Of a DNA stretch of 64,000 bases, positions 58,001 through 64,000 are shown one piece after another. The notes beneath the pieces were generated by a model. That model was not told where the DNA came from and did not search any database. It was given only the letters and a program-made list of their open reading frames with translations. Each line of letters opens with the position of its first letter. The stretch's first letter is position 1. The position numbers were made by a program, and so were the translations under genes. The DNA is taken from the NCBI GenBank assembly GCA_003586115.2, contig QVOM02000116.1:46973692-47037691 (forward strand). Direction: 5' to 3'. The stretch is from Salvator merianae (taxonomy: Eukaryota > Chordata > Lepidosauria > Squamata > Teiidae).

Positions 58001-58624
58001 AGTAGGCAAACCACTTCTGTATCTTTGCCAAGAAAACTGCATAGAGGGGACCATGCAGTCAACCAGAAGCCGGTCACGACTCAGCGGTACCCAACAGCGA
58101 CAACTTTACAGGCAGCTGATCTGCTGCTGGATGATGGGCACTCCCAGTATCATTGTACTAAGTGCTTTATCAGTAACACCTCTGATCACACATGTGTTTC
58201 ATTTTCCTCCCTTAAATATATCGTTCCTCCACCTTCTCTGCAGGTGAAGATCTGGTTCCAGAATCGGCGCATGAAGTGGAAACGGAGCAAGAAAGCCAAG
58301 GAGCAGGCAGCGCAGGAAGCTGAGAAGCAGAAAGGGGGAAGTGTCGGGGAGGACAAAATGGGGGATGAGGGGCCACTGACCTCTGGAGGGCCAGAGAAAA
58401 GCAATGGAGGGTGCCGCTTGCAGGCACTCAGGGACAGTGATCAGGAGGAGGAAGAGGAGGAGGAGGAAGACGACGACGACGATGACGACGAAGAAGCCGA
58501 CCGGCCTGCACACTGCTGCCCCTGTGGCTCCCCGGACTGCTCCGACGGGGATGAGGAGGGGAGGCAGCCCCACGGCAGGCATGGAGGAACCCATCCACAA
58601 GTGTCCCCTGCACCTGTTCCCTGA
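48351..58624 (+). CDS. MNX1: MNX1 motor neuron and pancreas homeobox 1, complete spliced coding region (406 aa, 3 exons)
   Basis: The coding sequence joins 48351-49029, 54759-54919 and 58244-58624. MNX1 is a nuclear homeodomain transcription factor, known as a repressor that fixes motor-neuron identity and is needed for pancreas and notochord derivatives. In the sequence: the N-terminus has the MNX1 signature [18 protein letters not shown], including an Eh1-like repressor motif FRIDALL at residues 7-13. Ser-rich (47-58), Gly (111-118), His/Pro (119-133) and Gly (144-151) tracts follow. A conserved block spans about 156-226, the homeodomain spans 237-296 (R241, W284, Q286, N287), and an acidic tail holds 17 consecutive Glu/Asp at 348-364. 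The start ATG has A at -3 and G at +4. Intron phases are 1 and 0. The length is close to human MNX1 (about 400 aa). The homeodomain and flanks match my recollection of human MNX1 almost residue for residue, so identity is near certain. The low-complexity tracts are where it differs. Confidence 0.97.
49356..49440. repeat. (CCTT)n microsatellite in MNX1 intron 1
   Basis: About 85 bp of TTCC repeats with one CTTTC interruption near the 3' end, about 330 bp after the exon 1 donor. It is a polypyrimidine tract on the coding strand and is likely to vary in length between individuals. Confidence 0.95.
50239..50289. repeat. Second (CCTT)n microsatellite in MNX1 intron 1
   Basis: Imperfect CCTT repeats after a CTGTCTGTCTC run, about 50 bp long, ending TTTCAGG. 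That gives a good-looking but probably unused splice acceptor. Confidence 0.9.
53021..53028. promoter_or_regulatory. Consensus CRE (TGACGTCA) in intron 1
   Basis: A full palindromic cAMP-response element lies in the CpG-rich second half of intron 1. One 8-bp match can occur by chance, so the functional meaning is uncertain. Confidence 0.35.
53465..53493. promoter_or_regulatory. Inverted pair of GATA-type sites in intron 1
   Basis: TCCTTATCAG at 53465-53474 and its exact reverse complement CTGATAAGGA at 53484-53493 are separated by 9 bp. Each arm contains a GATA-factor core (TTATCA/TGATAA). The same CTGATAAGGA occurs once more near 34533. Binding is inferred from the motif only. Confidence 0.4.
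54759..54919 (+). CDS. MNX1: MNX1 coding exon 2 (residues 227-280, homeodomain helices 1-2)
   Basis: The 161-nt exon follows an acceptor ending CCCTTCAG and precedes a GTGGGT donor. It encodes [10 protein letters not shown] followed by [12 protein letters not shown] and [12 protein letters not shown] up to TETQ. This covers the N-terminal arm (R241 at homeodomain position 5), helix 1, helix 2 and the start of helix 3. With the single base from exon 1 it makes 54 whole codons, so the next intron is phase 0 and falls between homeodomain positions 44 and 45. The sequence is essentially the vertebrate MNX1 homeodomain with no substitutions I can identify. Confidence 0.97.
55090..55276 (-). repeat. 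tRNA-derived SINE with RTE/BovB-like tail, minus strand
   Basis: Read on the minus strand, it starts with a tRNA-like head (GGGAGTGGCAGTAAATCAGT, then a degenerate B box). It continues through the 'GGCAGTGGCAAACC...TTTGCCAAGAAAACT' body to a GGTACCCAACAACAAC end. The structure resembles Sauria-SINE-type elements. It is followed directly by a second copy in the same orientation. Confidence 0.75.
55288..55494 (-). repeat. tRNA-derived SINE, minus strand, second of a tandem pair
   Basis: Same layout as the neighbouring element: the GTTGTTGTTGG end comes first on the plus strand, then the 'TTTTCTTGGCAGAGATACAG' body, the B-box region in 'GGGGATTGAACTGGC', and a tRNA-like head ending in CACTCCC. 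It may represent a dimeric insertion. Confidence 0.75.
55612..55688 (-). repeat. Fragment of CORE-type tRNA SINE, minus strand
   Basis: Contains 'AAGGCGGTATTTATTATT' and 'CTCCATTTTATTTTCACAAC' with 'CCTGTGAGGT', the 3' half of the SINE family also seen at 3637, 14085 and 40218. Confidence 0.6.
55700..55935 (+). repeat. AAGAACATAAGA-family interspersed repeat, diverged
   Basis: 'CATCTGGTCCAGCAATGTG', 'TTCTCACGGTGGCAACCAGT', 'CCTTGCTCTGTTCAGTTTTC' and 'CAGCAGCTGCCTTCTAGAGG' match the family body seen intact at 25403-25815, with an insertion-like spacer in the middle. Confidence 0.55.
55945..55968. repeat. (GGGA)n microsatellite
   Basis: Five to six GGGA/GGAG repeats in intron 2. Confidence 0.85.
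56141..56164. repeat. (GT)12 microsatellite
   Basis: Uninterrupted GT dinucleotides in intron 2 of MNX1. Confidence 0.95.
57126..57210. mobile_element. Left end of a CCTTTTCGCAC-type non-autonomous DNA transposon
   Basis: GGACCTTTTCGCACTTTTCA matches the left end of the element at 25986, and both follow the same pentanucleotide ATTAT. A short palindrome around 'TGCATGCTCACTAGTG' follows. I could not find a matching right end, so this is a partial or rearranged copy. Confidence 0.4.
57777..57921 (-). repeat. tRNA-derived SINE, minus strand, left arm of a head-to-head pair
   Basis: A diverged copy whose plus-strand reading starts GTTAGGTCCTGTTGAGTT (element tail), passes 'GAAATGGTTTGCGAACACC' and 'GGGATCAAATTTGTGACC', and ends at ACACTCCC. 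The next element begins immediately, in the opposite orientation. Confidence 0.65.
57922..58105 (+). repeat. tRNA-derived SINE, plus strand, right arm of a head-to-head pair
   Basis: The tRNA-like head is TAGTGGCTGCAGCTCAGTGG with a good B box GGTTTGATCC at 57975-57984. Then come the 'GTAGGCAAACCACTTC' and 'TTTGCCAAGAAAACTGCATA' body and the 'GGTACCCAACAGCGACAAC' end. It lies 139 bp upstream of MNX1 exon 3. Confidence 0.75.
58244..58624 (+). CDS. MNX1: MNX1 coding exon 3 (residues 281-406, recognition helix and acidic tail)
   Basis: The exon begins after CTTCTCTGCAG with [20 protein letters not shown], the DNA-recognition helix (W284, F285, Q286, N287) and basic tail. The conserved AQEAEKQK follows, then a variable linker and LRDSDQ. 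Next come eight Glu, seven Asp and two Glu (348-364), and a short tail with four Cys in ten residues ([10 protein letters not shown]). The stop is TGA at 58622-58624. Human MNX1 also has an acidic run after LRDSDP, but it is mixed Glu/Asp and shorter. The Cys-rich patch is not in the human sequence as I remember it. The upstream part of this open frame (57788-58243) is SINE-derived intron sequence. Confidence 0.96.
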   Translation: MKIWFQNRRMKWKRSKKAKEQAAQEAEKQKGGSVGEDKMGDEGPLTSGGPEKSNGGCRLQALRDSDQEEEEEEEEDDDDDDDEEADRPAHCCPCGSPDCSDGDEEGRQPHGRHGGTHPQVSPAPVP

Positions 58625-59085
58625 GTACCCAGGTCCCAGAGCCAGGAGTCTCTTCCTCTGCACTGGTGCACAGGAAGCAACACAGCCATGCTGATATATT
58701 TGCTCCTTGCTGTCCAAAGTAATATGCTTCAAGTGCCCTTTTCCACTTCTGCTGCCCCTGGCTAGCTGCTCCATGACAAGACACTTGCTCTGTCTAAGAG
58801 ATCTGGCTCTGCTCCTCCTGCTTAACCAAGAAAGGCACATCAGCATTTGGAAAGCGTAACCTCTGGAGGGACTTCTTTGGTTCATGATCCTTAGCTGTGG
58901 CCAATTTATCTAAGGACCATGGGAGTTGTAGTCCAGAGGAGCTTTTACTAAACTCTCCATTGTCATGCGCTTCTCTGTTAACAGCTTGGCCTGTCATGGG
59001 AGAGTTCTGTTATCCTATCTGATCCTTCTTAATCAGATGTTGGTGAACACCAGTAGCCCCAGCTGCATAATCTTAGACTGCCTCC

Positions 59086-59560
59086 AGACAGTGTCTGAAA
59101 ATCCCACAATTTAGTGGTATTCTGGAATAAACCTATTCCAGAATAATCCCTTGTTGTCCAGACTGATGGGCAGCAGTAGAGAACAAACAAAAAGACTTAT
59201 CTATCAGGACACTATGCCCCCACCATTGGCACGCTGCATACGTCTGGGTATTTTGAAGGTCAAAATATTCAGAAGTGCGTGATCGTTGCCCCCATACAAG
59301 CGGGGCCACATTTTCAGGCCCTGCACGTGCGTAGTGACCATCTTCAAGATGGCGGTTCCCGGGAGCAGCATCCAGACAGGTAAGTTGATATCACTATAGT
59401 GGGAAAAAGCGGGCAGAGAGTCCTCTTTTCCCACTACAGCAATACCATGGAATATAGTCCTTATATTGTGGGACTATGCTGGGATTGCCATGGATAAGTC
59501 TGACAATCCCAACATAGCCCAGGGATAATACTGGTTTCTACAGCCTGTCTGGATGCAGCC
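59086..59560. mobile_element. 475-bp non-autonomous DNA transposon inserted in the MNX1 3' UTR, TTA target duplication
   Basis: The left end GACTGCCTCCAGACA and the inverted right end (reverse complement GGCTGCATCCAGACA) are terminal inverted repeats. They are flanked by TTA on both sides (59083-59085 and 59561-59563), the target duplication typical of PIF/Harbinger elements. There is no transposase frame inside. A CpG-rich middle and secondary inverted repeats are present. The element contains its own AATAAA at 59126-59131. Confidence 0.75.
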
Positions 59561-60093
59561 TTAGCCTTTTTCAAAGCCATCCTTCTAGTACTTCCCCATC
59601 TTTATTCAATGAAAGGGAAAGCCAAGCGCCACTGCTTAGCCCCATAGGGCAATTGAGGTGCCAACTCTGTTTTCACCAAGGAAGTGGTCAGCCTCCAAAT
59701 GTCGACAAGTATCTCTGTGCAATATTAAAACCTACAAGTCGCAGCTGTTGGATAAAACTGGGCAGAAATATAAAAAGTCAAGAGTTGTTTCACTCCTCCC
59801 CATCTTGTTTAACCCTTCCTTATCCCATTCTGACAATAAGAGTGAGGAGGGTCTTTACCACTACCTTAAAAAAAAAAAAAGTCATCAAGACTGGACCTAC
59901 CGTTTAAAGAAATGGCGCCAGAAACTTGATTTCCTCTTCTTGGGCACGTTGCCTTTCTCATCGACAGCACTGAGAGCTTCTGTGGTCAATCAATAGCAAA
60001 CAATCTGGGAAGCCCAAGACCATGAAGTCTGCAACTTCGCAGGTGCTTGGGAGAACTGTATTACCTTTATTTTTGTACATTGTATTTATAAAG

Positions 60094-60121
<28 letters not shown>
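60094..60121. repeat. (GA)n microsatellite in the MNX1 3' UTR
   Basis: About 14 GA units directly after TATTTATAAAG and about 70 bp before the polyadenylation signal. Confidence 0.95.
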
Positions 60122-60124
<3 letters not shown>

Positions 60125-60187
60125 GCCTCTACTTATGCATGCTAAGTTATTAATCAGCATCTCACAGTGTTCTAAATGGTTATGTAA

Positions 60188-60193
60188 AATAAA
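60188..60193 (+). terminator. MNX1: Canonical polyadenylation signal AATAAA of MNX1
   Basis: AATAAA is followed within 20 nt by CGGTTTTGTACTTGAG, a GT-rich downstream element. It is the first AATAAA after the stop codon other than the one carried inside the inserted transposon at 59126-59131. Confidence 0.65.
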
Positions 60194-60244
60194 CGGTTTT
60201 GTACTTGAGAGCTGCACAGACTTCTTGGATCACAACCTTGGCTT

Positions 60245-60425
60245 CTGGCAGGGTATGCCGTTCCTTCGGTCTCCTTGGGGCTATCGATGGCTGTCAGCTC
60301 TAGTGGCAGGAGGAGGCGATCTGCTTCTGAAGATCAGAGTGATCTTGTGTTCGTGGAGCCACTGCGAGAGCACACTGCCTGGCTAGATGGGCCGTGGGTC
60401 TGATCCAGTGGGGGGCTTCTATTGT
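60245..60425 (-). repeat. AAGAACATAAGA-family repeat, unit 1 of a tandem array
   Basis: Plus-strand reading: 'CGATGGCTGTCAGCTCTAG' through 'GGCTAGATGGGCCGTGGGTC' and 'TGATCCAGTGGGGGGCTTC' to 'TATTGTTCTTA'. Its reverse complement is the family head and body found at 25403. Two more units follow head to tail. Confidence 0.7.
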
Positions 60426-60429
60426 TCTT

Positions 60430-60665
60430 AAATGCATGGACGTCAGGGCTGTCACTGGCTATTAGCCCTAATGGCAATGTGATTGCCTATAGCAATAGGA
60501 GGCAGTGGTCTGCCTCTGCAGGCCAGCTGCTGGGAGACTGAAAGCAGAGCAAGGTGTGTGCAAGGTGGGCTTCCTTGTGCAGCTGGTTGGCCACTGTGAG
60601 AGCAGACTGCTGGGCTAGATGGGCCATGGGTCTGAACCAGTGGGGCACCGATGTTCTTATGTGCA
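60430..60665 (-). repeat. AAGAACATAAGA-family repeat, unit 2 of a tandem array
   Basis: The complete unit includes 'GGCCAGCTGCTGGGAGACTG', 'AGCAAGGTGTGTGCAAGGTG', 'GCTAGATGGGCCATGGGTCT' and 'ACCAGTGGGGCACCGATG', ending in TTCTTATGT. It is very similar to units 1 and 3 over most of its length. Confidence 0.75.
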
Positions 60666-60870
60666 TGGAAGCCAGGGTTATCCACGGCTATTAACCGTGA
60701 TGGCAGTAGGAGTTTGCTTCTGCAGGCCAGCTGCTGGGAGACTGCGAGCAGAGCAAGGTGTGTGCTTGTGTCCTGTTGGCGGGCTTTTTTGTGAGAACAG
60801 ACTGCTGGACTGTGTGGGCCATGGATCCAATCTAATGGGGTCCCCCCGCTTCTTATGTTCGTGTGTGATT
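60666..60870 (-). repeat. AAGAACATAAGA-family repeat, unit 3 of a tandem array
   Basis: The third unit repeats 'GGCCAGCTGCTGGGAGACTG' and 'AGCAGAGCAAGGTGTGTGC' exactly as in unit 2 and ends in CTTCTTATGTTCG. The unit spacing is roughly 200-230 bp. Confidence 0.75.
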
Positions 60871-63800
60871 GACAAAGTCCTGTCCCTTGAATGGTTAAAT
60901 ATAAATGAATAAGATAGTTTAGATTTAAATTTATGTGCAGCCCTTCATCCAGAGGTCTCTAGATGGGCTACATACAATATCAACTGGAAACAACTAAAAA
61001 TACAATCCCTCCACCCCAAGCTGCAGGACGAGGTGAGGTGGGACCTTAAACCTCAAAACCCTGAGTGAAGAGGCAGGTTTCAACCACACATCAAAAGACT
61101 ATATAAGGTTGGTACCGGGGGAACCTCAATGCTGCAAAGCCCGCAGACCACCACAGAGAAGGCGCTCACGTGTGCTACCCGTAGATATCTGGGAATGGCA
61201 GAACTAGATCAGCTTGCCACGTACGAGGGAGGGTCGTCTTCAGTCTACCTAATCCAGGTCAGTTAAAGAGACTTCCTCGCAACACTCTTGGGGAGCACAG
61301 ACGCCAGAGGTTATGGAGGCTTCATTGGGCTCTGGAGCAAAGCTCTGTTCTGCTCCCCAAACCTATTTATATAAAATAGGATAGAGGCTAGTCTCTTGGT
61401 CCTGGAGAATTCGGATTTTAAAGCAAATGCTCCTTTTCCATCCAGAGTTTCATAGCCTTACTGAAATCCAAGTTTGTTTTGCTGGGATATGGGGGGAATT
61501 ACTGCTTCCGCTATTGGTAGTGTTGCCACGGGGAAAAGATGACGGGGCTCTGTATCGTGTTGCACAGTTATGGGGAGGAAGGGAAGTCAGCAGAGGCAAC
61601 ATTGGCCGAGTGTCTGTTCTGTGCTGCTATTACAGTTGCAGGAGCCCTGCCTTCTCTTCCGTGCAGCAACCACTGTGGGCCTCTGAGCATCGCCCCAATG
61701 GCACCAGTGCCTGGGAAAGCTGGGTCTGAAATTCCACTTGGCCACAGAGGTCCCTGGAGAGCCTGCTTGGAAGGCTGCTCCTCCTTTGGGCTGCCATCAG
61801 TCCCAGAACTGTCACCAGGAAGGTGCTGCTCTGTTCTCTTTGCATGAAGCTAGAATACAGAGCAACCTTCAGCTTAGGTCCGCAACCGACTCCACAGCGA
61901 GGGCAGGGGATCTCTGTGGCCTGTTCAGATGTTGCAGCCAGATTCTATCAGGAATCAGCCTGCACAGTGGTAAGCAATAACGGAAGCTGTAGTCCAGCAA
62001 TATCTGCAGAGTGTGGACTTAAAACTCTTGGTGTGATTTTGCTGTTCATCCAGTGTACAGGACATGGGAGTGGTGGTGGGCAGGTTGAGCCCAGGAGGAG
62101 ATGTGATCCTTCTATGGCATGAGACTAACCCCTGGTTTTAGGTAGCCTGGCCCGCACTTGGATGAACTAGCCCTAGTGTGGGCTAAGTATCCTCACATGC
62201 TGCAGCAGGTTAAGGATCCATTGCATGCTGTAGCTTTGAAGACTGGAACCTGCGCCTGAGGCCAACGCCCCGTCTCTGAAAGCTGGAAACCTTTTGTTCC
62301 CGGGCTTTGGAGTTTCTGGGAGGGTCCTTTTTAGGGTTGTGCCCACTTCTAGCAGTGTTTTCTGTTGCACTGCCAAAGTGCCTCCCTATCCCTGGACAGG
62401 GGGCCATGTACTTCTACACATGGTCTACGGTTCTGGACTAGAGTCACTAGTCTGCCAGTACGTGAGATCTATTGGTAGAGGGGGATAGGGTGCCATTTTG
62501 GCACCCTATCCCGCTCTGTTGCTCCATCATGTGGATGGAGCTGCTTAGCAAGAGGCAAAGCTTCCCTAATCCTGACTAGCCATGCGGAGGGGAGGCCCCT
62601 GTATCCCTTTGTAACCTGTACTAGTGGCCCATCACAGCTACAGGGGTTAAAAGCTGGCAACACTAGCGGTTCTTGAAAATGGCCATTTCTGTGAAAATTG
62701 GCAGGATTGTACTTCCTGCATATCATTAACGGTAGAACAAGCCCTCCCCAAAAGGCAGAGGTGTCAAGTTCTGCACTGAATTAAATCAGGTGCTGATTAC
62801 TGGGGCACAGCCTTGTACTTTCACATATCTAACACACATACATTCTTGTTGGTAGGTGCCTTCCCATCAGAGCAGACTCGTAGTGTCAGAGGAGGAGTGC
62901 CATTGCCGACTTCCACAGAGAGGCTGGGGATCAGACCCACAATCCACCGCTCCCATTTTTAAATGCCTCCATTAAATAATTAAAGTACTTTGGACTGTTT
63001 AACATTAGACGCTTGCATATAGGCTTTGAATTTATAATGGCTGCTGATTATAGTAGAGTGGATACATTTTTCATTGGTTAAACCCTTGTTACTCATTTAA
63101 TAAGTAACATTTAATAACTCTGAGAGCTATTCCATTTTGCTTACTCTGTAAAGCATCGAGCAAGCTTTGCATACTGAACTGGCAGAAAACTGCCTTCCTC
63201 TTTCACTCTATATGCCAAATGGACTGACAAGAACAGTCTCTGCAAGGACTTCTCACTTGGACCACAGACTGCAGACTTAAATCAAAGGCTCATCCAAGTG
63301 CAGATGTCAAGGAACTGAAGGGCTTTCCTTTCAGTAGCATCTACATTCAGAGGTGCTGTTCTCACTTGCAGTCTGCTGCTGAGCCTAGAAAACGAAATCT
63401 TTCCTCTGTTTGCTTTAGTGTCTATTCTTATTTTATTCCTCTAAGTGCAGATGCATTTATGTACGGATACGCAGGAATCCATAGTGCTGTTTATTCTGGA
63501 TATATCTGACAGGGAAAGATAACTTGACAGCATCTTTCAAGGGTCATACATATATTACACGGTGCACTTGTAGGTCTCAGTTAAGTTATACCAAATAGGC
63601 ATGTGCTTAACTTCAGTCCATCAGCTAGGATAGCCTAAAACGGCTACAGACTGTTAGGTGGTTGCCTTCACAAGTCCAGCCTCTCTGCAACCATGAGATC
63701 CAGGTAAAATGCAGGTGAGCTCTGAGGAAAGTGGAAAAGTCACCTGCATGATAGGTATGCAGTGGCTGCCATTACTAGCTCTGTTGTGGGCAGAGCTATG

Positions 63801-64000
63801 ATAAAGCTCTCTGTGCCGGTGTGCAGACATTGTGTGTAATGCAATGCACCTTTGCCCACAACTATGTACCCATCATGCAGGTGAGCTCCACAATTAATGA
63901 ACTTGGGTCTTACCTGGATTTTACCTGGATCTTGTGATTGTAGATGCCAGACATGTGATAGCAACCACTTAATAGTCTGTAGCCTTTCTGTGCTGTCCAG
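60871..64000. other. Intergenic DNA 3' of MNX1, no gene recognised
   Basis: Open frames here are short and lack domain signatures. The only repeat I can name is a SINE fragment at 62845-62954. Human synteny would place the 3' end of NOM1 (convergent) somewhere beyond, but no NOM1-like exon is visible. The segments 61-62.8 kb and 63-64 kb hold nothing I can identify. Confidence 0.6.
62845..62954 (-). repeat. tRNA-derived SINE fragment, minus strand
   Basis: 'TTCTTGTTGGTAGGTGCC', 'GAGTGCCATTGCCGACTTC' and 'GGCTGGGGATCAGACCC' follow the order of the SINE family at 55090, but about 70 bp of the middle is missing and the copy is diverged. Confidence 0.55.

Larger units (their letters stand above)
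54920..58243 (+). other. MNX1: MNX1 intron 2 (3.3 kb), repeat-rich
   Basis: The intron starts GTGGGT and ends CTTCTCTGCAG after a clean pyrimidine tract. Unlike intron 1, it is crowded with mobile DNA: two tandem minus-strand tRNA-SINEs (55090-55494), a CORE-type SINE fragment (55612-55688), an AAGAACATAAGA-family copy (55700-55935), GGGA and GT microsatellites, a transposon end (57126) and a head-to-head SINE pair (57777-58105) only 139 bp before exon 3. The part from about 56.2 to 57.1 kb shows nothing I recognise. Confidence 0.85.
58625..60213 (+). other. MNX1: MNX1 3' UTR (predicted)
   Basis: This is the sequence between the stop codon and the predicted cleavage site about 20 nt after AATAAA at 60188-60193. 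The last 170 bp (TTTGTACATTGTATTTATAA, the TGCATGCTAAGTTATTAATC stretch, then GTAAAATAAACGG) look like the conserved end of a long developmental-gene 3' UTR. The TATTTAT motif at about 60082 is AU-rich-element-like. The middle of the UTR is interrupted by a 475-bp transposon (59086-59560), and a GA microsatellite lies at 60094-60121. The exact end is inferred from the signal only. Confidence 0.65.

Noticed and set aside
57788..58243. Alternative upstream extension of MNX1 exon 3 by 152 codons
   Set aside because: The sequence is two SINE copies plus the polypyrimidine tract, and the acceptor at 58241-58243 restores the conserved homeodomain exactly.
61427..62122. Overlapping open frames of about 100 codons at 61.4-62.1 kb as a NOM1 or novel exon
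   Set aside because: None resembles NOM1 (MIF4G/MA3 domains) and they sit on the plus strand, whereas NOM1 should be on the minus strand by human synteny.
1..64000. CRISPR arrays, operons, prophage or endogenous retrovirus
   Set aside because: No regularly spaced short repeats, gag/pol/env-like frames, paired LTRs or bacterial gene organisation were seen; the window is vertebrate nuclear DNA.

Overview
This 64 kb window is vertebrate nuclear DNA, most likely from a squamate reptile (lizard or gecko). It carries tRNA-derived SINEs with RTE/BovB-like tails, CR1 LINE ends, an interspersed family opening with AAGAACATAAGA, degenerate 'TTACTTCTGAGTAGAC' repeats and many short hairpin-like DNA transposons, a mix I associate with squamate genomes. 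The species cannot be fixed by eye. There are no bacterial, viral or plasmid features.

One protein-coding gene is convincing: MNX1 (HB9/HLXB9), on the + strand and complete. Its exons are 48351-49029, 54759-54919 and 58244-58624, and they join in frame to a 406-residue homeodomain repressor. The splice sites are GT/AG, the intron phases are 1 and 0, and the second intron falls between homeodomain positions 44 and 45. A CpG island with four CCAAT boxes covers the promoter and exon 1. The 3' UTR runs to an AATAAA at 60188-60193 and carries a transposon insertion.

Layout: 1-47.8 kb is the upstream intergenic territory, with no other coding exon that I can recognise. It alternates old repeats with repeat-free stretches rich in TAAT-type homeodomain sites that look like conserved enhancers. 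The best candidates are 5.5-6.0, 14.9-15.7, 16.4-17.3, 19.6-20.1, 22.5-22.9, 26.8-27.2, 29.3-30.3, 37.7-38.4, 41.5-42.1 and 45.4-46.0 kb. Two CpG-rich patches at 33.75-34.55 and 42.6-43.2 kb have no gene attached. In human the order is UBE3C-MNX1-NOM1-LMBR1, with UBE3C divergent from MNX1 and NOM1 convergent. The left edge should therefore lead to UBE3C and the right edge to the 3' end of NOM1, but neither is visible here. From 60.2 kb onward the window holds a tandem SINE array, a SINE fragment and otherwise unrecognised sequence.

No new multi-gene system is present. The notable features are (i) a group of non-autonomous DNA transposons with different interiors that share the terminal motif CCTTTYYGCAC, (ii) a second group with GGCTGCATCC-type ends, two copies of which show clear TTA target duplications, (iii) transposon and SINE intrusions into the MNX1 3' UTR and next to exon 3, and (iv) low-complexity tracts in MNX1 that differ from mammalian MNX1. 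Enhancer calls are inference from base composition and motifs; no alignment could be run.
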